A stretch of 64,000 nucleotides of DNA, from positions 1 through 64,000 of the forward strand of contig NZ_JAVFVR010000014.1 in assembly GCF_030929595.1 (NCBI RefSeq), given 5' to 3'. Below are positions 56,121-64,000 of this stretch, in pieces. The notes beneath the pieces are model-generated. The model did no database searches, had not been told where the DNA came from, and worked only from the letters and a program-made list of their open reading frames with translations. Positions within the stretch are counted from its first letter, which is position 1. Each line of letters opens with the position of its first letter. This DNA is from Flavobacterium sp. LHD-85 (GTDB lineage: Bacteria; Bacteroidota; Bacteroidia; Flavobacteriales; Flavobacteriaceae). The translations under genes were made by a program, and so were the position numbers.

Positions 56121-57007
56121 TGAAAATAGTCTATAGTTATTGGGATACAGGCAACGGATTAAAAAAACCTAGCAATTGGTTTAATGCTCAATTCATGCTC
56201 TCTTCTATGGTAATGTCTGTTCTTAATAGTTATAAACACTATGGGAGAGTAGAAATGGTAACTGATAGCACAAGCAAGGTGTGGATTGAGAAATTAGGTT
56301 TGCCATTCGAATCGATTAAGACAGATCTTGACGAATTAAAAAAATATGACAAAGGTTCATGGGCTTTGGGCAAAATAAAAGCTTATAGTATTCAAGAAGA
56401 ACCTTTTTTGCATGTTGATTTAGATGTAGTTCTGTTTGAGCCTCTTTCTCAAAAACTACTCAACAATGATTTATATGTTCAAAATTTCGAACCTTTCACT
56501 ATAAATGCTTATCATAAAACTTATATGCCATATATTGAGCTATTAGAAAATTATGGAACAGATTTGCCTATTGGGTTCTCTAACAAAAAACACGCAGTAA
56601 ATCTTGGAATTTACGGTTGCAACAATCTTGAATTTAACAAGTTATTCTGTGATTCTGTATTTGCTTTCATGGATAAAAACGAAAAAAAGTTCAAGTCTCT
56701 TGTTCCACTTCACAAATTATGTGTTGTTTGGGAGCAATACTTTTGGGCTGTGATTGCTGATAAACTAAAGATGTCTATCGGCACAATTATAGATCCAAAT
56801 TACAAACTAGCATCTGAGACAGGGTATTTTCATTTGCTAATTGATAAATACAAAGAAGAAATAGCAATTAATTTTAATGAGCATATAAAAACTATTTACC
56901 CAGATTATTACAAATCAATAGATGAATTATTAAGTTTCGAAAAAAATAATAAACCGATTAATTCAAATCAGAAAAACATATCTTATTTCCGTAATTTTTC
57001 TCTATAA
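56120..57007 (+). CDS. Glycosyltransferase-like protein (DUF6734 type)
   Basis: 295 residues, no signal. KIVYSYWDTG at the start and HVDLDVVLFEPL with a DxD motif (Asp100-Leu101-Asp102) fit a GT-A nucleotide-sugar transferase fold. NLGIYGCNNLEF and a later WEQYFWAVIAD are typical of the group I recall as DUF6734. It is the last gene of the element, coupled to the docking-module gene. It could glycosylate fibre tips. Donor and acceptor unknown. Confidence 0.65.
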   Translation: MKIVYSYWDTGNGLKKPSNWFNAQFMLSSMVMSVLNSYKHYGRVEMVTDSTSKVWIEKLGLPFESIKTDLDELKKYDKGSWALGKIKAYSIQEEPFLHVDLDVVLFEPLSQKLLNNDLYVQNFEPFTINAYHKTYMPYIELLENYGTDLPIGFSNKKHAVNLGIYGCNNLEFNKLFCDSVFAFMDKNEKKFKSLVPLHKLCVVWEQYFWAVIADKLKMSIGTIIDPNYKLASETGYFHLLIDKYKEEIAINFNEHIKTIYPDYYKSIDELLSFEKNNKPINSNQKNISYFRNFSL

Positions 57008-57013
57008 AAAATT

Positions 57014-57047
57014 AAAACCTCAATAAAATATTATTGAGGTTTTTTTA
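57014..57047. terminator. Bidirectional terminator at the right end of the element
   Basis: AAAACCTCAATAA pairs with TTATTGAGGTTTT around a 4-nt loop, with a T run after and A run before. It separates the plus-strand element from the convergent host gene. Confidence 0.85.
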
Positions 57048-57059
57048 TATCAAAAAAAC

Positions 57060-59072
57060 TTACTTCTTAAACTTCCCAACCCCACTCTGTAACCAACCAT
57101 AATACTCCTCAATATTCGGATTATAAGCAGACGGTTCTGTTAAATTCGCACTTTTATGATCCACAATTACATAAAATGGCTGTGCATTTGCTTTGTAAGT
57201 TTTAATCTGTAAATCGCTCCATTTGTTTCCGATTGTTTTAATCTTTTTTCCTGTTGTTTCAGAAACGTATTGTTCGTTTTCAGGAAGCTCTTTTTTGTCG
57301 TCTACATAAAGCGAAATCAGAACCACATCGTTATTTAAAACGCCCAAAACTTTAGGATCTGACCAAACCAATTCTTCCATTTTTCTACAGTTTACACAAG
57401 CATATCCTGTAAAATCCAATAGAACTGGTTTCCCCTCTTTTTTCGCATATTCCATTCCTTTGTCATAATCATGAAAAGTTATGATGTTTTGTGGCCCATG
57501 CTCTGCTCCTTCTGGCAGTGAACCTGTTATTTTTAACTCGGAATTGCTTGAAACTCCCAATCCGTTTGGAGATTCGCTGTATTGCATTGGAGGTGGGAAT
57601 CCGCTTATTAGTTTAAGAGGTGCTCCCCAAAGTCCTGGAATCAGATAAATTGTAAAACTTAAAACCAGCAATCCGAAACCTAATCTTCCGACAGAAATAT
57701 GATTTAACGGCGAATCGTGCGGAAGCGTAATTTTTCCAAATAAATAAAAAGCCAACATTCCGAAAACCGCAATCCAAATCGCTAAGAAAACTTCTCTTTC
57801 CAGCCAATGCAATTGCAGAACTAAATCGGCATTCGATAAAAATTTAAAGGCCAAAGCCAGTTCCAGAAATCCTAAAACCACTTTTACCGTATTCAGCCAT
57901 CCGCCCGATTTTGGCAAAGCATTCAGCCAGCCAGGGAAAGCTGCAAATAACGAAAATGGCAATGCGATTGCAATAGAGAAACCTAACATTCCAACAATTG
58001 GCGCGATTCCGCCTTTTGATGCCGCTTCAACCAATAAAGTTCCTACTATTGGTCCTGTGCACGAAAATGAAACAATCGCTAAAGCCAGAGCCATAAAGAA
58101 AATCCCAATTAATCCTCCTTTATCTGCCTGCGAATCTACTTTATTAGCTAATGCATTTGGCAGCATAATCTCGAAAGCGCCTAAAAACGAACAGGCAAAA
58201 ACAATCAATAAAATAAAGAAAATCAAATTGAACCAAACGTTGGTTGAAAGTGCATTTAAAGAATCTGCACCAAAAATCACCGTTACAATCGAACCTAGTA
58301 AAACATAAATAATTACGATTGAAAAACCATAAATCATCGCATTTCTAATTCCGGCCGCTTTAGTTTTACTTTGTTTGGTAAAATAACTTACCGTCATCGG
58401 AATCATTGGAAAAACGCAAGGAGTCAACAAAGCCGCAAATCCTGATAAAAAAGCTAAAATAAAAATTGTTAGCAATCCTCTAGATTCTGTTTTTTTTTGT
58501 GAAGAAACAACTGGTTTTATTGCTTTTTCTTCTGTCTGAACAACTGCTTTTTCTTCTGTTTTAGCTGTAGTAGAATCTTCTTTTACGATTGCTGTTTCTT
58601 CAGTAGCAGCTAGTTTCTTTTCAGTCGGAATTTTAAATGCTAATTCTTCCGAAGTTGGTGGCAAACAATTGCTATCATCGCAAACCATAAATTCGACTTC
58701 GCCTTCAATATTTGAAATGTTATCTGAAGTAAATTTGATCTTTTGCGTGAAAAGTGCTTTATCTTCAAAATATTTAATTTTCATATCAAATATTTTATCA
58801 ACTACTTCATGCCCTTTTTCTTCGGTTGTTTTGCCGATTAATTCGAAATTTTTATTCGGATTTTTGAAAGTAAAAGCTGTTCTGGAAGGCCCTCCTTCTT
58901 CAATGTATTGTCCGTATAAATGCCAGCCGGATTGTATAATTGCTTTAGCTTTTAAAATATATTCTTTATCTGATACTTTCTCTACCGATGTTGACCATTT
59001 TACCGGATTGTACATTTGGGCAAACATACTTGCCGAAAAAAGCAGCAGTACTATTATTATGATTTTTTTCAT
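57060..59072 (-). CDS. DsbD-type thiol:disulfide interchange protein
   Basis: 670 residues. Signal peptide, an N-terminal periplasmic DsbD-alpha-like domain (Cys131/Cys136 in CDDSNCLPP), a lysine/glutamate-rich linker, a CcdA-like membrane domain (Cys219 in LTPCVFPM, second Cys in FSCTGPIVG) and a C-terminal thioredoxin-like domain with CVNC. DsbD passes electrons from cytoplasmic thioredoxin to periplasmic partners, here plausibly the TlpA-like proteins encoded nearby. It is the right host flank of the element. Confidence 0.93.
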   Translation of the reverse strand: MKKIIIIVLLLFSASMFAQMYNPVKWSTSVEKVSDKEYILKAKAIIQSGWHLYGQYIEEGGPSRTAFTFKNPNKNFELIGKTTEEKGHEVVDKIFDMKIKYFEDKALFTQKIKFTSDNISNIEGEVEFMVCDDSNCLPPTSEELAFKIPTEKKLAATEETAIVKEDSTTAKTEEKAVVQTEEKAIKPVVSSQKKTESRGLLTIFILAFLSGFAALLTPCVFPMIPMTVSYFTKQSKTKAAGIRNAMIYGFSIVIIYVLLGSIVTVIFGADSLNALSTNVWFNLIFFILLIVFACSFLGAFEIMLPNALANKVDSQADKGGLIGIFFMALALAIVSFSCTGPIVGTLLVEAASKGGIAPIVGMLGFSIAIALPFSLFAAFPGWLNALPKSGGWLNTVKVVLGFLELALAFKFLSNADLVLQLHWLEREVFLAIWIAVFGMLAFYLFGKITLPHDSPLNHISVGRLGFGLLVLSFTIYLIPGLWGAPLKLISGFPPPMQYSESPNGLGVSSNSELKITGSLPEGAEHGPQNIITFHDYDKGMEYAKKEGKPVLLDFTGYACVNCRKMEELVWSDPKVLGVLNNDVVLISLYVDDKKELPENEQYVSETTGKKIKTIGNKWSDLQIKTYKANAQPFYVIVDHKSANLTEPSAYNPNIEEYYGWLQSGVGKFKK

Positions 59073-59093
59073 TGTTTTTTGGTTTGATGTTTA

Positions 59094-59125
59094 AAAAAAG
59101 AGCTGTCGGCAAAACAGCTCTTTTT
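59094..59125 (-). terminator. Terminator upstream of the DsbD gene
   Basis: AAAAAGAGCTGT pairs with ACAGCTCTTTTT around a 7-nt loop. Read on the minus strand it is followed by a T run, so it should end the M16 transcript before the DsbD gene. Confidence 0.75.
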
Positions 59126-59231
59126 GTCTTTCACAGAAAATGGCTTACTAATTCAGATTCTAAAATGAAAAATAATGAAAGACGACTATTAAAAATTGTT
59201 GATTTTAGATTGCAGATTTTAGAGTTAGTCA

Positions 59232-59398
59232 CAGTCGCAGTCGCAGTCGCAGTCGCAGTCGCAGTCGCAGTCGCAGTCGCAATCGCAATCGCAATCGCAA
59301 TCGCAATCGCAATCGCAAACTTTGTCAAAGTTTAAAACTTTGACAAAGTTGAATTCTCAAGACTGAAAACTGAGACTGAAAACTGAGACTGAAAACTA
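59232..59398. repeat. Hexanucleotide and 13-bp simple repeats
   Basis: Eight CAGTCG units (59232-59279) pass directly into six CAATCG units (59280-59315). Further on, three 13-bp GACTGAAAACTGA units (59361-59398) run into the stop codon of the M16 gene. The other gaps between the flank genes hold degenerate relatives of the same words. Minus-strand reading frames here are only repeat artefacts. Confidence 0.9.
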
Positions 59399-62167
59399 TT
59401 TCTCCAGAGAACCCGATTTGATGACAATCATTTTATCCAATTGAATGTATTTTTTAATCGCATCGTTTACCTGCTGTAAAGTTGCTTTTTCGATATCTTT
59501 TGGATACTGTTCGATATAGTTTGGCTCTAAACCTCTTTCAATAAAACTTAAAATCGTTCTCGCCATTCCGTTTGTAGTTGACATTCCTACTTTAAAACTT
59601 CCGATTAAGTTGGTTTTCTTGTTTGCTAATTCTTCGGCTGTGATTCCATTCTTCACCCATTTATCCACCTGAACCATTGTCGCATCAAGTCCTTTTTGAA
59701 ATAAATTCGGATTGAAAGAAGCGTTGACAAACCAGTAGCCCCCAGTTTCGATGTTTCCGCCTAAACCAGAAGAAATGTTGTATGTTAAACCATCATTATC
59801 ACGAACAGTCTGCATTAATCGTCCAGCAAAACCTGCTCCTAAAGTGTAATTTCCAATAAAAAACGGAATATAATCGGCGTCGGCTCTTTTTAAACCTGTA
59901 AACTGTCCGATGAATAATTCTGCACTTGGTTTTTCTGGAATGGTTACCACTTCTGTTTTTGATGCTGCTTTTGTAGCTTCTTCAAATTTTAGTTTTTCTG
60001 CAACGCCCCCATTCCAGTTTTTGAATGATTTTTTTAGAGAAGCATTTAAATTTGCTCCATCGGTGTCTCCCACAATTACAAGCCTCATTGAAGCTGTTCC
60101 GAAATATTTTTTGTGGAAAGCTTTTACTTCATCCAAAGTTGCGTTTTTAATATTCGCAATATTATCTTCAACACTTAAACTATAATTTGGATTTCCTTTT
60201 GGATAAATCGCCTGAGATAAAGCAATGCTTCCTCTTTCTCCTGGATCATTCAAATCCTGTTGTGTGTTTCCAATAAACTGCTGTTTAAGATTCTCAAATT
60301 CTTTGGCATCAAACAACGGATTTCTTAATTCTTCTGCCAATAAAGCAATTACCTGATCTAAGTCTTTTTTCAAACATTTAAATCCGATATTGATTTTGAA
60401 AGTCGAAGCATTTACGTTTAATGAAACTCCTAGTTTTTGCAGTTTTTCTGAAAATTTAAATTTGTCATTTAGCGTAGTTCCTTTTGATAACATTGAAGCC
60501 GTTAATGCTGGAATAATATCATTTTTAGTTTCACTGGCATAATTTCCTAACGAAATACTTGCTGCAACGGTTACAAAATCTTTTGCCGAAGTTTTTACTG
60601 AAACCACATCAATTCCAGATACTTTTTCTCTTTTAAAAGCTGAAGCCGATTTTTCGATTAAACTTGATTCAGAAATTAATTCTTCTGCTGTACTTTTTAC
60701 TAAAGCTGGAGCAGATGAAGACTCTTCATGAATATGTCCTTCGTCTGAATGTCTGTAATAAAACGGACCGTTCTCAGGCATAAAATTATTTGCTTTTGCC
60801 ATATCCTGATTTTGTGCACCAGCCTGTTTCGGAATAAAATATCCTGTTGTGCTTTGGTCTTCAACCAAATATTTTTGAGCCACACGCAAAATATCTGCTG
60901 GAGTTACTTTTTTCAATCTGTCAACTCCTGTAATATAATCTGTCCAATCGCCAGATGCAATTGCTTCATTTAATGCCGATGCAATCACTCCAGAACCATC
61001 GCGAGCTAAAATAGTCTGCGCACTTACTTTTGCTACAACACGATTAACCTCATCTTGAGTAACACCTTCTTTTTGAATTTTAGCCACAACCTCGCTGATT
61101 TTAGCATCGATATCTTCGTGTTTTGAAGTTGCAGGAAAACCAACGATAACTGTAAAAAGTCCGACTTCTTTAAAATTTGTAGCTTCAGCGTACGAGTAAA
61201 TTCCTAATCGAGTATCTACAAAAGTTTTGTTTAAAATTGCTGATGGCCCAACACCAATAATCTGAGCCAAAATATTCAATGCTGGAAGGTCTTCATGCAA
61301 AGCTCCCGGAATTTTATACGCTTTACTTACTACACCTAATTCTCCAGGTTTTTTTACCGTAATTTTACGCGCGCCATATTGCTGAGGTTCTTGTGTATAA
61401 GGCTGAGGCATTGCATTTGGCGCTTTTGTAATTTTGCCAAAATACTTTTCGATCAATTCAAAAACATTTTCTTTTTTGAAATCTCCAATAATGGTTAAAG
61501 TTGCATTATCTGGCCAATAATAAGTATTATAGAAATTTCTTAATACTTCAATTGGAGCATTTTCAATATCCGATTTCCAACCAATTGTCGAATGATGATA
61601 AGGATGTGCAATATATGCCGATGCCCAAATTTCTTTATCTAACAAACTATTCGGATTGTTTTCTCCACGTTCAAATTCGTTACGAACCACTGTCATTTCT
61701 GCTTCTTTATCTTCTTTTAATAGTAAAGAATTACGCATTCTGTCAGCTTCAATTTGAAGTGCTAACTCGATTTTATCACTTGGCAATGTTTCAAAATAAT
61801 TGGTTCGATCATACCAAGTTGTAGCATTCAATTGTGCTCCTGTATTTTGAAGCACATCAGTAATTGTATTTCCGTTTTTTTTATTGAAAGTTGACGTTCC
61901 CTTAAACATTAAATGTTCTAAAAGGTGCGTTGATCCTGTATTTCCTAAAACTTCATGTTTAGAGCCAACACGATATACAATCTGAACCGTTGCAACTGGC
62001 GAAGCATTGTCTTGCAAAAGCAAAACATTCATTCCGTTTGGCTGGTATAAATATTCTTCAATTCCGTCTAATTGTTTCATTTTCTTGAAGTTAACCGATT
62101 TACTTTGCGCTGAAATAAGCGCGCAGAAAGCTAATGAGCAATAGCCCAGAAAGATGTATTTTTTCAT
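59396..62167 (-). CDS. M16-family zinc peptidase, two-domain (923 aa)
   Basis: 923 residues with signal peptide (~1-20). The first M16 domain has the inverted zinc motif HLLEH (His81, Glu84, His85) and a downstream EMTVVRNEFERGENNP with the third zinc ligand. The second M16 half (~520-923) lacks the motif, as is usual for the non-catalytic half. Such periplasmic pitrilysin-like peptidases degrade short peptides. Its stop codon lies at the edge of the 13-bp repeats. Confidence 0.93.
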   Translation of the reverse strand: MKKYIFLGYCSLAFCALISAQSKSVNFKKMKQLDGIEEYLYQPNGMNVLLLQDNASPVATVQIVYRVGSKHEVLGNTGSTHLLEHLMFKGTSTFNKKNGNTITDVLQNTGAQLNATTWYDRTNYFETLPSDKIELALQIEADRMRNSLLLKEDKEAEMTVVRNEFERGENNPNSLLDKEIWASAYIAHPYHHSTIGWKSDIENAPIEVLRNFYNTYYWPDNATLTIIGDFKKENVFELIEKYFGKITKAPNAMPQPYTQEPQQYGARKITVKKPGELGVVSKAYKIPGALHEDLPALNILAQIIGVGPSAILNKTFVDTRLGIYSYAEATNFKEVGLFTVIVGFPATSKHEDIDAKISEVVAKIQKEGVTQDEVNRVVAKVSAQTILARDGSGVIASALNEAIASGDWTDYITGVDRLKKVTPADILRVAQKYLVEDQSTTGYFIPKQAGAQNQDMAKANNFMPENGPFYYRHSDEGHIHEESSSAPALVKSTAEELISESSLIEKSASAFKREKVSGIDVVSVKTSAKDFVTVAASISLGNYASETKNDIIPALTASMLSKGTTLNDKFKFSEKLQKLGVSLNVNASTFKINIGFKCLKKDLDQVIALLAEELRNPLFDAKEFENLKQQFIGNTQQDLNDPGERGSIALSQAIYPKGNPNYSLSVEDNIANIKNATLDEVKAFHKKYFGTASMRLVIVGDTDGANLNASLKKSFKNWNGGVAEKLKFEEATKAASKTEVVTIPEKPSAELFIGQFTGLKRADADYIPFFIGNYTLGAGFAGRLMQTVRDNDGLTYNISSGLGGNIETGGYWFVNASFNPNLFQKGLDATMVQVDKWVKNGITAEELANKKTNLIGSFKVGMSTTNGMARTILSFIERGLEPNYIEQYPKDIEKATLQQVNDAIKKYIQLDKMIVIKSGSLEK

Positions 62168-62186
62168 TTTTTGTTGATATTTTTCT

Positions 62187-62266
62187 TAGTTTTCAGTTTT
62201 GTCGCTGTTTACAGTTTTCACTGAGACTGAGACTGAGAGTGAGACTGTAAACTGCGACTGAAAACT
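62187..62266. repeat. Degenerate GACTGA-type simple repeats
   Basis: The M16-TlpA gap contains tandem GAGACTGA/AACTGCGACTGA words related to those at 59.3 and 63.4 kb. No gene seen. Confidence 0.75.
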
Positions 62267-62270
62267 AACT

Positions 62271-63410
62271 TTATGATTTACTGAAAATTTCTTTTAGTTT
62301 AGATTGCAATTCAGCTTCTCTAAGGTTCTTAGCCAAGATTTTTCCATCAGGTCCAATTAAGTAGTTGGTTGGAACCATTTTTACACCGTATAAAACAGCC
62401 GCTTCATTTTTCCAACCTTTTAAGTCTGAAACATGTGTCCAGGTTAAACCGTCTTTTTCGATTGCTTTTTCCCAAAGTTTCTTTTTGTCGTCTAGAGAAA
62501 CTCCCAAAACATCAAATCCTTTTTCATGATACGTTTTGTAGGCTAAAACTACATTTGGATTTTCTTTTCGACAAGGACCGCACCAAGAAGCCCAAAAATC
62601 AACCAAAACATATTTTCCCTTATAATCTGATAATTTTACTGTTTTTCCATTTACGTCAGTTTGCGAGAAATCTAATGCTGGCGCACCAATAGCCGTTTTG
62701 TCGTTAAGATCGATTGTAGCTTTTAATTGTTTTCCGTAAACCGATTTCTGTATTTCTGGAGTTAAAACTCCGTAATACATTTTTACCTGCTCTGGTGTTC
62801 CGTACGAAACAATTCGATCATTAATTACCAAAGCACCAGCAATTTTATCTTTATTCTTTCTGATAAATTTATCGGTTAAATCATCGGCAAAAGATTGAAG
62901 ATCTTTCCATTTTTTATCCATTGCCGTTTGCTGTTCCGGAGTTAATTTTACTTTTCCTCCTTGTGTCAGCGAATCAGATAATTTGTAAATTGGACCTGCA
63001 ATGTTTTGTATTTTTTTGAACTCATTATCATAAAATGATTTATAGAAATCATTTTGAGTTGCTCCCGTAACTTTAGCTTTAAAAATAGAATCCTTTTTAG
63101 CCTCCACTTTTATTTCTTCATTCGATAAAAGAAAATAAGCACCGTATTCTTCCCCTTTCAATTTAATGGTATGCAATAACGGTTCTGAAACTTTTCCTGC
63201 AAGAGTAAAAGTTCCGTCTTTTTGTATTTGCGCTGAATCTGCAATTTTTTTATTTCCTTTTTCATCTGTATTTTCCAGATAAACCATTCCTTTATCCAGT
63301 CCAGCGATTGTGCCATTGATTGTAAATCCTTCTTCTTTTTTAGAACAAGAATTCAGCACGGTCAACAATACCATTGCCGATAAACCTGATTTTAAGATTG
63401 TACTTTTCAT
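62271..63410 (-). CDS. DUF4369-TlpA lipoprotein thioredoxin
   Basis: 379 residues. Lipobox LNSC (~Cys22), an N-terminal DUF4369-like domain (~28-125: TINGTIAGLDKGMVYLEN), a helical linker and a C-terminal TlpA/AhpC-type thioredoxin fold with WCGPC. Envelope thiol oxidoreductase, likely kept reduced by the DsbD-type protein encoded downstream. It is paralogous to the partial gene at 63511. Confidence 0.92.
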   Translation of the reverse strand: MKSTILKSGLSAMVLLTVLNSCSKKEEGFTINGTIAGLDKGMVYLENTDEKGNKKIADSAQIQKDGTFTLAGKVSEPLLHTIKLKGEEYGAYFLLSNEEIKVEAKKDSIFKAKVTGATQNDFYKSFYDNEFKKIQNIAGPIYKLSDSLTQGGKVKLTPEQQTAMDKKWKDLQSFADDLTDKFIRKNKDKIAGALVINDRIVSYGTPEQVKMYYGVLTPEIQKSVYGKQLKATIDLNDKTAIGAPALDFSQTDVNGKTVKLSDYKGKYVLVDFWASWCGPCRKENPNVVLAYKTYHEKGFDVLGVSLDDKKKLWEKAIEKDGLTWTHVSDLKGWKNEAAVLYGVKMVPTNYLIGPDGKILAKNLREAELQSKLKEIFSKS

Positions 63411-63439
63411 GTTATATTTTTTTGTTTGTTATTTTTTTT

Positions 63440-63503
63440 GTTTTCAGTCGCAGTCTCAGTCGACAGTTTTCATTGAGACTGAAAACTGAGACTGAAAGCT
63501 GTG
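63440..63503. repeat. Degenerate CAGTCG/GACTGA simple repeats
   Basis: The gap between the two TlpA-like genes contains CAGTCGCAGTCTCAGTCGACAG followed by two GACTGAAAACTGA-type words, the same family as at 59.3 and 62.2 kb. Confidence 0.75.
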
Positions 63504-63510
63504 ATTTAAT

Positions 63511-64000
63511 TTAAGATTTTAAAAGCTCTTTTAATTTCGCTTCCAATTCTGCACCTCTTAAATTGTCGCCGATAATTACACCTTTACTATCGACTAAATA
63601 AGTTGCCGGAATTGCTTTTACGTTGAATGACTTACTTACTTTATCGTCGTCCAGAAGATTGTGCCATTGCATGTTTTCTTGTCCAAGCGCTTTCTGCCAA
63701 GCTTTTTCGTCCTTATCAATCGACACGCTTAAAATTTCAAATCCTTTTGGGGCATATTCAGCATAAGCCGTTTTTAAGTTCGGAATTTCTTTTCGGCATG
63801 GACCGCACCAAGATGCCCAAAAATCTACCAAAATATATTTTTTTCCTGCTACAATATCTTTTGCACTATATGCTTTTCCGTCTTTATCTTTTAAACTGAA
63901 ATTGGCGATACTTGTTCCTATTAAAGATTTAGGATTCAAATCTTTATCTAAAATTTGTCCGTAATAACTTTTCTTTGCCACATCAGAAAACTGATCGTAC
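63511..64000 (-). CDS. TlpA-like thioredoxin protein, 5' end outside window
   Basis: At least 163 residues. The frame stays open to the window edge (YDQFSDVAKKSYYGQ), so the GTG at 63979-63981 is only an internal codon. TlpA/AhpC-type domain with WCGPC and KAIPATYLVDSKG (cis-Pro region). It aligns with the C-terminal half of the neighbouring DUF4369-TlpA protein, and the missing part is probably a signal and DUF4369 domain. A tandem paralogue. Confidence 0.85.
   Translation of the reverse strand, partial: YDQFSDVAKKSYYGQILDKDLNPKSLIGTSIANFSLKDKDGKAYSAKDIVAGKKYILVDFWASWCGPCRKEIPNLKTAYAEYAPKGFEILSVSIDKDEKAWQKALGQENMQWHNLLDDDKVSKSFNVKAIPATYLVDSKGVIIGDNLRGAELEAKLKELLKS

Noticed and set aside
10610..57007. 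Complete prophage, R-type tailocin or extracellular contractile injection system
   Set aside because: No recognised capsid, terminase, tube, sheath, baseplate or ATPase gene in the interval.
26732..57007. Ordinary T9SS-secreted adhesins
   Set aside because: No signal peptides and no typical T9SS C-terminal domain seen in the giant and fibre proteins.
10468..57059. Attachment-site or Mu-type end repeats at the element borders
   Set aside because: I compared the two border regions by eye and found no convincing direct or terminal repeat.
59131..59335. Reading frames of alternating Ala-Ile/Ala-Thr/Ala-Val
   Set aside because: They are translations of the hexanucleotide repeats only.

Overview
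The window looks like a chromosomal segment of a Flavobacterium-like member of the Bacteroidota. The evidence is AT-rich DNA, promoters of the TTTG / TAnnTTTG type, a SusC/SusD pair with FecI/FecR-type regulators, DUF4369-TlpA lipoproteins and an M16 peptidase. No rRNA, tRNA or CRISPR array was recognised.

Layout. (1) 1-9.1 kb, minus strand: REP-like palindromes, then a nutrient-uptake locus of ECF sigma factor, FecR anti-sigma factor, SusC-type TonB receptor with STN domain, SusD lipoprotein, and a secreted phosphodiesterase/alkaline-phosphatase fusion. The fusion suggests organophosphate use. (2) 9.5-10.5 kb: an autoregulated-looking MarR-GNAT fusion. (3) 10.6-57.0 kb: a ~46 kb phage-derived element lying between ordinary host genes. 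It starts with a LexA/S24-type repressor that has its own operators and promoter, followed by small early-type genes with a DUF3164 protein (Mu-like phages) and a duplicated copy of that small-gene module. Next comes a lysis cassette (one-TM coiled-coil holin-like protein, CHAP endolysin, unimolecular-spanin-like lipoprotein). An AT-rich cargo block follows, with a subtilisin-like protein, a metzincin-type metallopeptidase, exported small proteins and a decayed C15-peptidase-like gene. The rest is a fibre/adhesin block: giant proteins of 2435 and 1950 residues, a fibre with an inserted propeller-like domain, a DUF285 repeat protein, DUF5977 and Hint-domain proteins, and two S74-chaperone tail fibres. 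It ends with a SET-domain protein and a glycosyltransferase-like protein. (4) 57.0-64.0 kb, minus strand: DsbD-like thiol:disulfide interchange protein, tandem M16 peptidase and two TlpA-like thioredoxin proteins (the last cut by the window edge), separated by simple-sequence repeats.

The main point is the element in (3). It has control genes, a full lysis cassette and many intact, very large fibre-like proteins. Both ends are inside the window, yet I see no capsid, terminase, portal, tail tube, sheath, baseplate, transposase or integrase gene. The giant proteins lack signal peptides, and a lysis cassette lies upstream of them. My best inference is a domesticated phage-derived system that releases a receptor-binding or adhesive fibre assembly, possibly with protease cargo, by cell lysis. 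Protein-modifying enzymes (SET, glycosyltransferase, S74 and Hint autoprocessing domains) are encoded alongside. Mere prophage decay is the main alternative.
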